A stretch of DNA of 64,000 nt from Ptychodera flava (GCF_041260155.1 NC_091943.1:15677283-15741282); one strand, 5' to 3'; shown: positions 24,828-36,574, numbered from the stretch's first letter. The notes: a model not told the origin generated them from the letters alone. Translations and numbers: made by a program.

Positions 24828-24972
24828 TTGATTCTTGGAACCATGAACAATATATTTTCCAGCAAAGTATTACATTTGGAAATTGAGGTAATCGTAGTTG
24901 AGAAAGTTTTGGCTTTCATCCGCAAATAAACCAACATTTTTATACATGCTAAACTTGGCGATAATAATCTGG

Positions 24973-24974
<2 letters not shown>

Positions 24975-25009
<35 letters not shown>

Positions 25010-25013
25010 GGGT

Positions 25014-25046
<33 letters not shown>

Positions 25047-25074
25047 GAGGGGGGGGGGGGGGGGGGGGGGGTGG
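24975..25074. repeat. Poly-G tract of about 100 bp
   Basis: Almost uninterrupted G with a few T and A. It could form G-quadruplexes or may be an assembly or sequencing artefact. The P-rich and G-rich open frames across it are not genes. Confidence 0.9.
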
Positions 25075-25118
25075 GTTAGAGAGTGTGCGTACATGGAAAT
25101 TGAGACGAGCGCCCTCTA

Positions 25119-26115
25119 CTGCTGCAGCATTGCCTGTAAATGACGATGCTGAAGTTAGACACGGTTTCGGATTCGGTTTCGGATTCAGTTTCGGATTCGG
25201 TTTCGGATTCGATAGAGTGAAAGAAATTTTATATTTTCAGCCAATTGTTACACTGTGGAATACTGGATTTTCCTTACTTTCCCTGGACTTTTTTCAGCTA
25301 AAATAATATCTAATCACACTAGACAAAGTGAAAATAAGATCACGATAAAACAATGTATATATTTCATGGCATAAATTGTTTGCATATATTCACAAGTAAA
25401 ATGGTTTAAAAATAGAAATTACAGAAAGCTTCAAAGCACTCTAATTTAAAATTTAAAGGAAGTGTCGAGCAAGGAAAACAATATTTACAAAAACATACTT
25501 TAATCATTTTATATGTCACAATGTGTGTCACATGGTTTAATGTTAATATGTTGTATTAATTTGATGTTTTGATTGATGTTGTTTTACATAAATTGCATTT
25601 GGAATGTACCATACTAAACTCTCGGACTAAACTATCAGTTAATATGTTGCATAATAAAGATAGCATTGAATGCATTTCTTTGAATTGTGCGTAGTACTGT
25701 TAGCTTGAATAGTCTGAACTGCATAATGCCCATAATTGAGATGGACAGCTCATAAGTTCTAACTTTTGACTGATTTTTCAGCAGTTTTGTCTTGTGTAGT
25801 CATGCATTACAGTTCCTTGCTCTACTGCCTAATGTGTTTTGATTTTTTAAACTTTATAAATTATGATTATATATGAAACATTTATGTCATGAAATACATG
25901 CTACATTTATGTGATAAAATACATGCTATTTGTGCAGTAATTTCATCTAGTTAAAATATCTCCTTGTGTATCAGTAGTTATTATATTCTTCGAAAAAATA
26001 ATAACATAAGCTGGAAATATAAAACTATTCTCAGTTATTCGAATCCGAAATCGAATCCGAAACCGAATCCGAAACTGAGTCCAACTTCAGCATCGTCTGT
26101 AAATGCTACAGCTAC
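25119..26115. mobile_element. Element with long inverted ends carrying 12-bp satellite units
   Basis: The left end (25119-25212) reads CTGCTGCAGCATT, GTAAATGACGATGCTGAAGT and then four units of the 12-mer GGTTTCGGATTC (one with C to A). The right end (26038-26115) is the reverse complement in matching order: GAATCCGAAA units, ACTTCAGCATCGTC, TGTAAATGCTACAGC. The 0.8 kb interior is AT-rich and non-coding. This resembles a non-autonomous DNA transposon whose subterminal regions contain tandem repeats. The exact outer boundaries are uncertain. Confidence 0.7.
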
Positions 26116-26316
26116 TAGAATTCCAGCGATTTATCTTGGCAATTTTTTGTTGTCTTTGACAGTCTGTCCGTACGGGTCATACGTACACACAGTGTCAGGG
26201 TGATGGATTTTAAAACAAACAAGTAGACAAACAAACAAACAAACAAACAGCAATTCAACGTAAATAAAGAAACACACACCACCACACACATATGTATGGT
26301 GCTAAAATGTACGAGT

Positions 26317-27032
26317 CGGCCAAGACATAGACAAATATAGAAACAGACTAGCAACGGGTATTGTTCAATGCGTGAAGCGGTTATGTAACCCATCCATGTT
26401 CACCTCGCCTCAGGTAGCTCTCGCCTCTCTTTTCCGAAGAGTGCCGACCATGCATCCTTCGGTAATTTTCGGATTTTCGCCAATTGTTAAGCGAAAGTAT
26501 GTTCGGCAAAGTTTGTGTTGTTGTTGTCGTGTGATGCTGAGCGGAATTGGCGTGCTGGCGAAAACGGAAGTGTTTTGAGCTTCAGGAAAGTGAGTTTTAC
26601 CATTTTAAAAATTCCTCTCATATTTTTATGAATATATAATGAGTGTGTTTGAACCAAATTTGAAAGTCTTTTATCCATACTGTCTGGTTTCACTCAATGG
26701 TTTACGGTCAGTCATACCTTCTTTTGCACGTTCGTAAAGGAAGGACAAGTTTATGTAACTGCTGGCGTGTTATGTTTTGATTGGCGTGAAGCAGTGTTTC
26801 TGCCCTGAGAGCTCACAAAGTAACTATGGTTGCTACGCGACTGGCAGCACGATGCCATCTCGTCGTATTTTTCGCATAATCTCGTGCAATTATCAACCAT
26901 AAACAAAGTCCCCAAAAAGTTTAACACCTTTTAAGCTCATTGTAATATGAAAAGGCCATAGTCTACCGAGGCGACCATGGAACAAAAGGCATGCCGCGTT
27001 GCTAGTCTGTTTCTATATTTTTCTGTGGCCAA
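26317..27032. mobile_element. Inverted-repeat element, about 0.7 kb
   Basis: AAATATAGAAACAGACTAGC plus AAC (26333-26355) is matched exactly in reverse complement at 26998-27020, with TTGGCCA-like sequence just outside both. The interior has no recognised gene. It is probably a non-autonomous transposon; the target duplication was not resolved. Confidence 0.6.
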
Positions 27033-27412
27033 GATTCATAAAAAGCTAAACCAACGAAAGAAATCGTCAGAGGAATCGAATTGTCATTACTGATGTGTCT
27101 TATACGTCCCTTTATGGATTTTTTCGCTATGTTTCCTCTGCTGGCGAGTCAGCTGATAAAAGACGCCAACAAAGCGATTTTTTTCTGAGGGCCTCTGAAA
27201 ATACTTTGTCTAGTATCTTTGTAATCGGAACAATGACCTCCATTTTTATTTGATTGTATCAACACTTGAATCAAAGGGCAAACACATACACATATGTGGA
27301 ATAAAAACACTAAACATTAAATGAAACAGACGAAATTTAAAATTAGGATTACATCAACAACTTGGGGGAACAGAAGAATAACCTCAACAGAAAAAAAATG
27401 AGAAAGACCCCC
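27033..27412. other. Non-coding stretch, nothing recognised
   Basis: No gene or repeat was identified between two mobile elements. Confidence 0.4.
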
Positions 27413-27751
27413 TTAAGGTAGAGCGCCCTCGGGGACAGATATTCGGACTCTGAAATATTTACAACTCTTCTGGGGACTCATTTTAAAGTTCTTGGAGTAA
27501 GAAAACGTTTGTCGTTTTAGTTTTATTTAAAAAAATGTAATTTTACTCCATAAAGTGAACACGAGGATGACGGCCATTTTGAATTTTAAACATGGTAAAT
27601 GTTAGATAATTTGTTTCTTTAATTCTAAAATTTGCGCGGTGACCCCTGATTTTTATTGTTGATTTAATAAGAGAATTGTTGAAAGTTTCATTGAGGAAAG
27701 TTTGAGAACAAGTTTAAGTCTTTCATTTTCGAGGCGCATATACTACCTTAA
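27413..27751 (+). mobile_element. Family A miniature element, near full length, TTAA at both ends
   Basis: Starts TTAAGGTAGAGCGCCCTCGG and ends TTTCGAGGCGCATATACTACCTTAA, so both ends carry TTAA and the ends are inverted repeats. Internal landmarks: GATATTCGGACTCT, TCATTTTAAAGTTCTTGG, GACGGCCATTTTGAATTTTAAA, TTTGCGCGGTGACCCC. Non-coding. Confidence 0.9.
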
Positions 27752-28391
27752 CAACCCTGACAAGGTGGATTGTTAACTGTTTATGAAAGTCGTAAGGGGT
27801 TTAATGGTCATTTTACCGTCAATCGCGCATCCTTACAGACATGACAGATGTGCATTCGCATCATGACGTCGGTTTTAGGAATCTTACACAGTATTGTAAA
27901 TGAAGACTTTTTTCTCTGGAATTTCACCAGCTCATTCACACTGGTGTGTCGATTGCAATGAAACTTGAAACGTGTCTGATGCTTAACCCTTTAAGTGATG
28001 GAAATTTTATCCCAAACGTTTTAGTGCAAGTTTTACTAATTTTAATGAATTTCTTGTAATTATTTTTCCAATTTAGACCGAATGGACATTACTTTTCAAT
28101 GGCTACAGTTTTCGATCAAAATTCTGAACAAATCTGAAAAAAATTGTCTGGGTTCATATTTGACTTTGGCGCTAAAAAGGGTAATCATACAGCGTAGACT
28201 GCATGTCCCTGACTAGCCTTGCTGATGTGTTGATTTTTACAGTAAAATTAGCGCGAATTGCACAGGTTTAAATTTCATTGCAAATTTTTTAAAGAAGAGT
28301 TTGCACATAGTTTTGCATCTCAGTCGGCAGTATCTTTTGATGTACTTTCAGGGATAGAAGGAAGAAAATACATCAGTTTTGTAGAAAAAAA

Positions 28392-28761
28392 TTAAGGTAG
28401 TATGTGCCTCGAAATCCAAAGACTTAATTAAACTTTTGCATAATCTTTACTCAGTGAAATTTCAAAACGTTTTCGTTCAAAATCAAGAACAAAAATCGGG
28501 GGTCACCGTGCAAAGTTTGGTACTATGGAAGCAGTGTGCCTCAAATTAACCAATATTTTAAATTCAAAATGGCGGCCGTCCCTGTGTTAACTGTTTGGAG
28601 AACAATTCAGTTTTCGATTTTTTCAAAAGTAAGCCAGCGAAAACTTCAGTTATTCCATCAGCTTCAAAATGACCCCCTCCCCACAAGTAGTAGACCGACA
28701 TAAAAATGTAATAAAAGTTTGAGAGTCTGAGTATCTGCCCCCCTGGGCACATTCTACCCCA
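28392..28761 (-). mobile_element. Family A miniature element, - strand, near full length
   Basis: The + strand starts TTAAGGTAGTATGTGCCTCG (the family's right end) and runs through GGGGGTCACCGTGCAAAG, TTAAATTCAAAATGGCGGCC and TTTGAGAGTCTGAGTATCTG to GGGCACATTCTACCCC. Copies here and at 27413 lie in opposite orientation about 640 bp apart. Confidence 0.9.
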
Positions 28762-30627
28762 GTGACAATCAAAATTTACAGTTTATTGCCCTGTTCAATG
28801 GGATGTTTAAGAGAAATGGTATACCCGTGATATTCAACGTTTGCAATATGCATAAATCTTATCCAGAGACTGCGAGTATATCGCCGTTATAAAACTTTTG
28901 CCGGGTGTGCAAGTTCTACGATGAATATCATGATCAGAGTGGCCATTTTTGAACTCTCTGATTTCCATCCTGTCAGCGAAGAGTTTAACAGAGAATATTG
29001 GTTCAGAACACTATTATTTTTACAAGATAAGGACAGGGTTTTTACAAACTTAATGAACATCTTTTGCCAATGCCTGCCTATCTGCAGTGACCTATTTCGA
29101 GAGCGAGACAAGGTCACAGCAGTTAATAGCCTCCTTGAAAGCAGCACGAATAAATTTTGTTCCCCTGCCCTACTTTTTTCTGGCGGTGTTATGCTGACAC
29201 AAAGACAGGTCAGGTATAAGCTTATAAGTCTCGCTATTTCGGTCACGATCACAGCAGCGTGTCGGTTTCAATGGCCACTGTCGAGAGTTGGTTCTGTTAT
29301 AGCGCCGCCAGTGTTGGGAGTGTGATATATTTCAACGTGCCCATGAGAAGATAACACAGTGTTTGATGGTACATAAAATATTATTTGTTCAGACAAAGAA
29401 ATCGCTCGTGTTCGCAATCACTACTCGTAGGTATTTATGGGTGATTGAAACTGTCTTGAAAATTTTGTTGGCGAAAGTATGCTTATTCAAGCGTCTGATG
29501 CCGACCATAGCTGAAAGGGCGCTCGTACCGTACCTGACCCTGCTCGTGTGAGCACAGCTTTGCCAGCAGCAGAAAGGGCCCCGAGAACTAGATTTCACAT
29601 TAATTCAACTATAAGATCAATTGACAAATGTTTTAAACTGTCAAAGCAAACGTATTTCGAGGATGAAGTTTAAATTTAGTGATGTATTATAGATTAAATT
29701 GCACGGTTCATATAACAGAGTGCTCCTATACAAAAATACATCAAAAAAGGCCTTCTAAGCCGCGGTCGTTGAACGTCAGCGGGGGGTACGTAAGCAGAAA
29801 TGAAAAACTGCCTCGGATAGCTGAATAAATTTCAGCGTGTCTCGTGATCGAGACCATGGAGAGAAATTCGCCGTCATTGGGGTGCAGTTCCCAAAAGTTT
29901 GTGATATTTACAAGGCCAGCGCCCTCAATGGCGATGGATGAGTGGTTGGAAAAGTACAACATTAGCCAACCCTGCTTTGAGATAAAACTTGTAAAGAAAA
30001 AATGAAAATTTTAAGTATCTACTGAAAATATATGTTCGAACTTAGTGGATGCGTCTCGTGTAATTGCAAATCAAGTAGAGAATGGATTTACTAATCAGCG
30101 CACTACTAACACTCATGCCGCCCGTTTATCAATAGGGCCTACAGCTTGAGTTTACGAGTGACTTGGCTACACTAGTTCATGGAATTAACCCCCCCCCCCC
30201 CAACAAATAAGCTAGGCTAATCTAGTTTCAGTTACCCACACCTCAATTCGGGGCTCTCATTTAAGGCTAATCAGAGAGCAACTTGAGAGGCCAGGGAAGC
30301 AAATATATTTTGCGGGAAATGTCTGAACCAACCGTAGTCGGACCTTGCACACACGCACCATTACGGTTAGCCTACTTCCTTCTGACGAAAATGGTCAAGA
30401 TGGCTCATAAGAGCAAATTTCTGTAGACACAAATGCGATAAAAGATCATTTTGACCGACAAAATACAAATATTACAGAGATTTCTCGAAGTAGTACTAAA
30501 ACTTCAATTAAGACAATACTCGCCGTGAAACAAAAAAGATTTTGCCTTTACTCAAACTTTCATACGGGCACCTTTTTAACAAGGCTTAAACATCAAGGGT
30601 TACCTTAACTGAGTTTGGGATTTCACG
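28762..30627. other. Non-coding stretch, no gene recognised
   Basis: No supported gene. Open frames of about 120-134 codons overlap each other on opposite strands at 28887-29325 without recognisable motifs. A short C run lies at about 30190. Confidence 0.4.
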
Positions 30628-30889
30628 TAATTCATCATCCCAAATGTACCGTACTTAAAAGTCAGGATGGCCGCTTTACCCTGTGTTAACTGTATGGAGG
30701 AAAATAATTTTCTGTGTTTACAGACAATACACTGAAAACTTTCTGTGGTGGAAAATGGGGTAAAGAGGGCCACTTTATACCCCACCTTCCTTCACTTCAC
30801 AGGTTTCAAAATGAGTTCACACGAGCGGTAAACCAGAAAGTATCATGATGGGAGCAAATGAAATATGTCCCCGAGGCGCTCTTCTTTAA
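30628..30889 (-). mobile_element. Degenerate family A copy, - strand
   Basis: Contains AGTCAGGATGGCCGCTTTACC, CTGTGTTAACTGTATGGAGG, TTTCAAAATGAG and the end TGTCCCCGAGGCGCTCTTCTTTAA. The internal part is rearranged relative to the family. Confidence 0.7.
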
Positions 30890-31904
30890 ACAGGCTTGTC
30901 TGCTGGCCTCACTGGTACAGATTCTTTCTTAGATACCTTTGAGTGTCCGAATAAAAATTGTCCCACGAAGGGCATTCTACCGTAACCATTCATTAGTATA
31001 GCGACGCCATCCCATGAGACGAAGAAAGCGTCCTCTATCGACAAGCTAGCAATCTAGATACCTTTCGTCTATTAGTTTTTTGAGTATCCTTTCTTGATTT
31101 GCTACCGAGTCCTACCTAAGAGGAATCGAAATCTGATTAAAGTCAATTCGTGGAAATTGAGATTGCAATACACCTGTCTAGAGAGTCGACCAACTGCTGT
31201 CGAACAAATCGACAGAACAAGCTATAAGGTGGAAACGTCGCCGTTTCTACGTCCAATCAGCGTTGAAGAAATGATATGGTGGAAAAATGATGTCCGCTGG
31301 CGTCGAGCAATCATGGAGTGACTCAACACTCAAAAAGACCTTAGAGGCTGTGGAAGCACAAAACAAACAAATTATACCGAACGAAGTAATAAAGAAAAAA
31401 CCAAAACAAAACAAAACGGACGTGTTGGCAGCGGCTGAACAAGGTTTCTGGTAATTCAACATGAAGAGCATGTAAGAAATATACGTACCTCAAACGCATC
31501 AAGCACGGATATTTTTGCAGCAACTTTCAAGGTTTCATCATGCCGACGATTTTACAAACCATCAATTTTTCAGCAAATATCCGTGTAAAATAAATCTTTA
31601 AAGTATATATCTATTTTCTTTTCCCATCTTTCAAATCGGTCCTTTTTTTAATGGTAAAAGTTTATGATCCTGACGGTCAAATGCTTGTACCAAACACACC
31701 CAACGCCTTGCCACGAATTGTGCTGAGCAGAAAACAAATCTGTTTATCAGAACAAAAGGTCACGTGACACTTATTGAAGATCGTACATCCAAAGAGAGGT
31801 TGGAGAAATCTGCATTGCGAATCCCATATTGCGATTTGAAATCCAATATACTCAGAAGTACAGAGGGTGTGAAAAGAACAAACAACGCGGCGCGTGGGAT
31901 TCTC
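30890..31904. other. Non-coding stretch, nothing recognised
   Basis: No gene is supported. A weak inverted repeat (GCACGGATATTTTTGC... / GCAAATATCCGTG) spans about 31504-31589. Confidence 0.4.
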
Positions 31905-32190
31905 GAAATTGAGAGACTTAAGATTTAATCCATCCCCTTTCGAAATTAATAATAAAGATCAGGGAATATATTGCAAAATTTTGTACTGAAAAATGAAATT
32001 ACCCAATATTTTCCGACACTTGAAATTCAAAATGGACTCCACCTCTGTGTTAACTCTATATGGGGGCAAACTAATTTTCGATTTTCACAAGAATAATCTG
32101 TTATTTACTGGCACTCTGGGCTTCAGACTGTGACTGAAAATTTTATTGCAAAAGCTTGAGAGTCCGGATAGCTGCCCCAATGCAACAGTG
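31905..32190 (-). mobile_element. Degenerate family A copy, - strand
   Basis: Shares TTGAAATTCAAAATGGACTCC, CTGTGTTAACTCTATATGGG, TTTTCGATTTTCA and CTTGAGAGTCCGGATAGCTG with the family in reverse complement. The terminal inverted repeats are decayed. Confidence 0.75.
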
Positions 32191-32954
32191 CGTTGGGGAG
32201 TTCAGCCCGGTTTCCATTATGGTGCGCAAATATCGCACAGTAGTGCAATGGTTAGTTCGAGGAAACACTGTGTTTGCGTAATGCTCATTTCATTGCCAGG
32301 ATGTTGTTTTGTTTGTTGTTTAGACACCTACAAGTACTTTGAACTTCCTGCAACCTAATATGTCAGCAATTTATGGCGCTTTAATAGGGATGTTCTAATC
32401 ATGATTTCGTCCTTGGAATTTTACACTTCCATGCTTTAGTTTAGGGGGGCCTACAGGATGCGAGGAGCTTCTTGAGGTCAATCGCAACGAGCTTCGTATG
32501 CCATGCGACGCTTCAGACTTGTTTTGTGTTTTCTCGAAAACACTTAAATATAATTAAAAAAATTATAATGCGCCACGCAAGCCGACCAAAAAACATTATT
32601 AATGTTTGTCGGATCATACATATAGGAACATACAGTTCTGAGCAGTAAGCTTACTAGTGAACTTGTCGTCGCCACCTTGGCGAGGGACAGAAACAGTCAT
32701 GTTGTTTCCATTTCATTCGGTTTTTGGTTCTTCTGAAATTAGAAAAATAAAACCAAAGAATGCGCAAACGAACAAAACAAACCAATGAAATCAAACTAGT
32801 CGCCATTTTATTTTTGTAAGAGAGCTCGAAGATGAACAATCATACAATCTTTGCCGGAAGGTGCAGTTGTGCATATCCAATAATTTCTGGATGTTTCCTG
32901 ACTTCCACCCACTACATCATTGGTATTTCAAAATATAGCCGACATTATGTTAAG
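32191..32954. other. Non-coding stretch, nothing recognised
   Basis: No gene or repeat is supported. Confidence 0.4.
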
Positions 32955-33130
32955 TTAAAGGTATACTGTCACCTGTTCCAATTTGCCACAGTTACCGTGG
33001 AAAGAGAAAATCTAACTAAGCGGGTGGCCGCTTTTTAAAGACAGCGCCCTCACATGGGCATTTTTAATACAAGGAACGCCCCTTTGACCATATATGGGCA
33101 TATTTAGATTACAGGTGACTGTATACCTTT
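32955..33130. mobile_element. Miniature element, family C copy 1
   Basis: Starts TTAAAGGTATACTGTCACCTG and ends ACAGGTGACTGTATACCTTT, so the termini are inverted repeats of about 20 bp. The interior words GCGGGTGGCCGCTTTTTAAA, GCGCCCTCACATGGG and CCATATATGGGCATATTTAG recur in reverse orientation in copy 2 at 45929-46121. Non-coding. Confidence 0.88.
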
Positions 33131-33131
33131 C

Positions 33132-33270
33132 AGGTATAATTCGCTTCGGAGACAGATATTCGGACTCTCAAACTAACTTCTACAATATTCTTGCGGCCCA
33201 CTGCTTTTCTTATTTTGAAGGTCTTTGAGAAAATCAATTCATCTGCTGGCTTTTGAGAAAATTGGGCATA
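33132..33270 (+). mobile_element. Family A fragment (left half)
   Basis: Begins AGGTATAATTCGCTTCGGAGACAGATATTCGG with ACTCTCAAACT following. It adjoins the family C copy directly. The right half is absent. Confidence 0.75.
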
Positions 33271-33357
33271 TCATTTAATAATTGATGAAAGTGGTGCAAG
33301 TTCTCTTTAATTTTGTTGCGATCCCTAGACTATTTAGTTGCGATAAAAAAACTATCT

Positions 33358-33468
33358 TCTGTCTGTCTGTCTGTCTGTCTGTCTGTATGTCTGTCTGTAT
33401 GTATGTATGTATGTATGTATGTATGTATGTATGTATGTATCTATGAATGTGTGTTGTATGTATAGGCC

Positions 33469-33500
<32 letters not shown>

Positions 33501-33605
33501 TGTATGTATGTATGTATGTATGATGTATGTATGTATGTATGTATGTATGTAGTATGTATGTATGTAGTATGTATATATGTATGTATGTATTATATTGTAT
33601 GTATG
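33358..33605. repeat. (CTGT)n then (ATGT)n microsatellite
   Basis: The compound array changes from CTGT to ATGT units and continues with small interruptions to about 33605. It lies about 440 bp upstream of the WD40 start codon. Confidence 0.95.
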
Positions 33606-33825
33606 TGTTTGCCTCACTAGTATGGCCAGAACATGTATATGACAGGCCTAATCTTTACGGCCCTGATACGGTCTGCGTACGTGCTCGCGTCGAAAACGTC
33701 GAACATGTACACAGCTTTACTGTTTGATGTTCTCGTCGTGTTCATTATGGAGCGATTTCGCAGAACAAAACTTCGAAAGTTTGATAAAAATGATCGAAAA
33801 TTTTGTCTGAATTTCTGACAACTTG

Positions 33826-33834
33826 AAGATGGCG
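33826..33834 (+). promoter_or_regulatory. YY1-like AAGATGGCG motif upstream of the WD40 gene
   Basis: AAGATGGCG lies about 210 bp upstream of the start codon. The motif matches the core of YY1 sites that are common near animal transcription starts. No TATA box is evident. The placement is plausible but unproven. Confidence 0.25.
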
Positions 33835-34042
33835 ACCGAGTTAGAAATTTCGAAGTCATAGAACACTTCACCACAACTTACAAGCTCACGCGATTGTATT
33901 CTCGTTGACATGGTAGCGTGGAACGTATTCCACGTTGAATATTCCATCTTAACGAGTGTATTATGAGTAAAGGGGTTGTTATGGCATTCCTTGTATCCAG
34001 GTTCTCTTGACGGACAATTGTACCGGACGGCAGGGCTGCAAA

Positions 34043-34866
34043 ATGACAAGTGCATCAAATGAGGAGGACTTGGACGATCTTTTGCCGTCTAATTTCAAGT
34101 CGCATTTTAATTCAAGAAATCTGTTCGATTTTAGAGGCTTGAAGGGGCACCAGTTTTGGGCCGAGAAATGCTGCTTTTCGCCCGAGTCAAACCTTCTGGC
34201 CTCTTGCTCCGGCGACATGTCGGTGCGAATATGGAGGGTAGCGGACGACAACCTTGTAGCAGACGGCACTTTGTTGCACTTTGCCACCGTCTGGTGTTGC
34301 GATTTCAGCCCCGATGGAACACGTCTGTGCTCGTGCTGCAGCGAAGGCGGGCTCTACGTGTGGAATGTCGCCACGAAGATGTGTGAACGAACTTTCCACC
34401 GAAAGAACGGGTCGCTGTTCAGTTGCAAATTTTCTCCCGACGGAGATTTCGTAGCCGCGGCCGGGGTCGAGAGTGTAATCAAACTGTGGAACCCGGCGTG
34501 GGAAACGTGTCGGGTCCTCCGGGGACACAAGAACGTCGTCGACGACATTGCGTTTTCACCCTGCGGAAACATTATCGCCTCCGTCTCCAAGGACAGAACC
34601 TGTCGCCTGTGGTTTATAAGGGGCAGATACCTGAAAACGAAAATTCTGCGAGGGCACAGGCACTGGGTGACGTCGTGTAACTTCTCAAGGGGCGGCGGTT
34701 TGCTGGCGACAACTTCGATGGACAGGACCGTGAGAGTATGGGATGTGGCCCGGTCGAAAGTTGTTCATGTCTTGTTCGGACACACGTGTATCGTGTGGAG
34801 TTGCGCCTTTCTTGAAGTCAGTGGGATTGAAGTTTTGCTTTCCTGTGCTAGCGACAGGTCTCTTAG
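34043..34866 (+). CDS. WD40 gene exon 1
   Basis: Encodes residues 1-274 and two bases of codon 275, covering WD repeats 1 to most of 6. The donor is AG|GTGAAT. Reading through the donor would stop within two codons, which supports splicing here. Confidence 0.9.
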
Positions 34867-36205
34867 GTGAATATTGAAAACCGATCGTGATTTGTCATGT
34901 GTGGAAACGCGCAAGCGTAGTTTAGTGTTCGTAAAACAAGTTGCAACTTCAGTCGCAAAAAAGGTTCCAAGAATACGATATAGGCATACGGTCTGTAATC
35001 TTGGAATCATTGTCCTTTTCCATACTAATTATTCATTAAAGGGACAAAGTCGGCCATTTTTCTTGAATTTTGTTTGGTACGAGATACTGAATGAATAGGT
35101 GACCATGCATATATTTGAACCCGGTTTTAGACACGATACATGAAACCATCGCGAAAATGAATTAATGACCACGACCATTCATGTATCGTGTCTAAAGCCG
35201 GGTTCAAATATATCACAGTCCCTCTATGTGAATATATGCATGATCACCTATTCATTCAGTATCTTTCAAAATGTCAACCAATTTAAGTAGTATCTCGTAT
35301 GAAACAAAATTCATGAAAAACGGCCGACTTTGTCCCTTTAAATCGAATTCAACGTAATACTCTAGATCCGAGCCTTGCATTTCTGCGAATTACAGGTAGC
35401 TTAAATGGCTACGTGTAGATTTAGATTGTAGGCGTCGCCGCTAAAGTTACAAAACATGCAGATTTAATAATAAAATTTAAAAAGAAACTGCTGTGTCAAC
35501 AACGGGTTCATGGTGTGCTAATATCTGTCTTTGTTTTCATTTCTCCTGTTTAAAATTAGATTTTGGCGTCTTGACGAAGGAAAACAGATCCACTGCGAAA
35601 GGGAGATTGGAGCCGAGACGCTGAAGGATAATCGCGGCAACCAGCTCTTGAGTTGTGCCGCGAGCCACAACTCCAAGTATGTTGCCCTCAGTGACTACGA
35701 AGGGAGATTGTTTCTGGGCAACGTGTCGGAGACATTAGCAAATCTATTAGCAGGTGACGAAGGGCCAAACTTCACGAGGGAGAAACGCGAAAATGGCATT
35801 AACGTTGAAAGATCAAAGACTGCAAAATATCCAGGTCTCCTGGAAGGACGCACAGTCGTGAAGCACCGACGTGGACCCGAACACGAACATGGTGCTAAAG
35901 CCAGGGATGACGGTAGCAGTGCCAGTACGCACGATACTCTGGATCTTACAACGGGACACGAGGAAAAAGAGACTGCCGTAGCACATGACAGCGACGACTT
36001 GGAAGTTGTCAGTGTCAGCAGCGATGACGACCTTGAGGCTGACGGAAATGACGACAAAGATGTTGAAAGAGTGGACGGAATTCAAGACATTACGACAGAA
36101 AACTGTGACAAAACTAGTGACAGCGTGTATGCGCTAGAGCAGTCACTTTCAAGCATTAAGACATATATTAGAAAAAGTTACGTGAATGTAATTTGCTACC
36201 CTTAA
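34043..36205 (+). CDS. Seven-WD40-repeat protein with acidic C-terminal tail (two exons, 489 aa)
   Basis: Exon 1 is 34043-34866 and exon 2 is 35560-36205. The intron uses TTAG|GTGAAT and AAAATTAG|ATTTTGG, and joining restores the repeat end ASDRSLRFWRLDEGK. ATG 34043 was chosen because nothing upstream in frame is an ATG. Residues about 33-325 form seven WD40 repeats, enough for one beta-propeller; clear signatures are GDMSVRIWRV, KDRTCRLWFI, MDRTVRVWDV and SDRSLRFWRL, with GH dipeptides before repeats 1, 4, 5 and 6. Repeat 7 is weak (YEGRLFLGNV). Residues 326-489 are charged and disordered-looking with acidic runs (HDSDDLEVVSVSSDDDLEAD). WD propellers act as protein-binding scaffolds; the partner cannot be told. 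It resembles generic WD-repeat proteins, and I cannot assign a named orthologue. Confidence 0.9.
35036..35341. mobile_element. Family B miniature element in the WD40 intron, TTAA at both ends
   Basis: TTAAAGGGACAAAGTCGGCC at the left is matched by GGCCGACTTTGTCCCTTTAA at the right; both ends carry TTAA (35036-35039, 35338-35341). Further pairing inside (GAATGAATAGGTGA, TAGACACGATACATGAA against TTCATGTATCGTGTCTA) makes the element a long imperfect hairpin. A second, older copy is at 55901-56162. Non-coding. Confidence 0.92.
35560..36205 (+). CDS. WD40 gene exon 2 (terminal)
   Basis: Starts after the acceptor AAAATTAG, completes repeat 6, encodes repeat 7 and the acidic tail, and ends at TAA 36203-36205. 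Confidence 0.88.
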
Positions 36206-36364
36206 AAAAATTATACAAGTTTGATTGAAATGATAGTGTTTTACTCATAAATATTTTGCATTCATCTTAAAGACACTTAAAAAGGTTAGTATCTAATTAA
36301 CAATTAATTAGTTCTGGGATATCAAGGCAGGATCGTCCCACGGCAACTCCAGTTGTCTGATCAG

Positions 36365-36370
36365 AATAAA
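36365..36370 (+). terminator. Candidate poly-A signal AATAAA of the WD40 gene
   Basis: The first AATAAA on + downstream of the stop codon, 160 bp after it. On the other strand, a TTTATT at about 36400 would read as AATAAA for a gene arriving from the right. Confidence 0.45.
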
Positions 36371-36574
36371 GAAACTAAGAAACACAACAAAACAACTTCA
36401 TGTTTATTACTTTACAACAACTGAACATACATACACACACACACACACTCTCTCTCTCTCTCTCCCCCATATACATTTATTTCATAGAAACCACTTCCAA
36501 AGTCTGTTTCAAAAGAGTTACCGAGTTTTCTTCTTAATTAAAGGCATGTGACTTGCTAATAGTAGATGAATTTA

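Noticed and set aside
28887..29325. Opposed 121- and 134-codon frames
   Set aside because: They overlap on opposite strands, with no motifs and no codon pattern to prefer one.
34007..34042. Upstream extension of the WD40 frame
   Set aside because: The first codon is TTG, not ATG; the first in-frame ATG is 34043.
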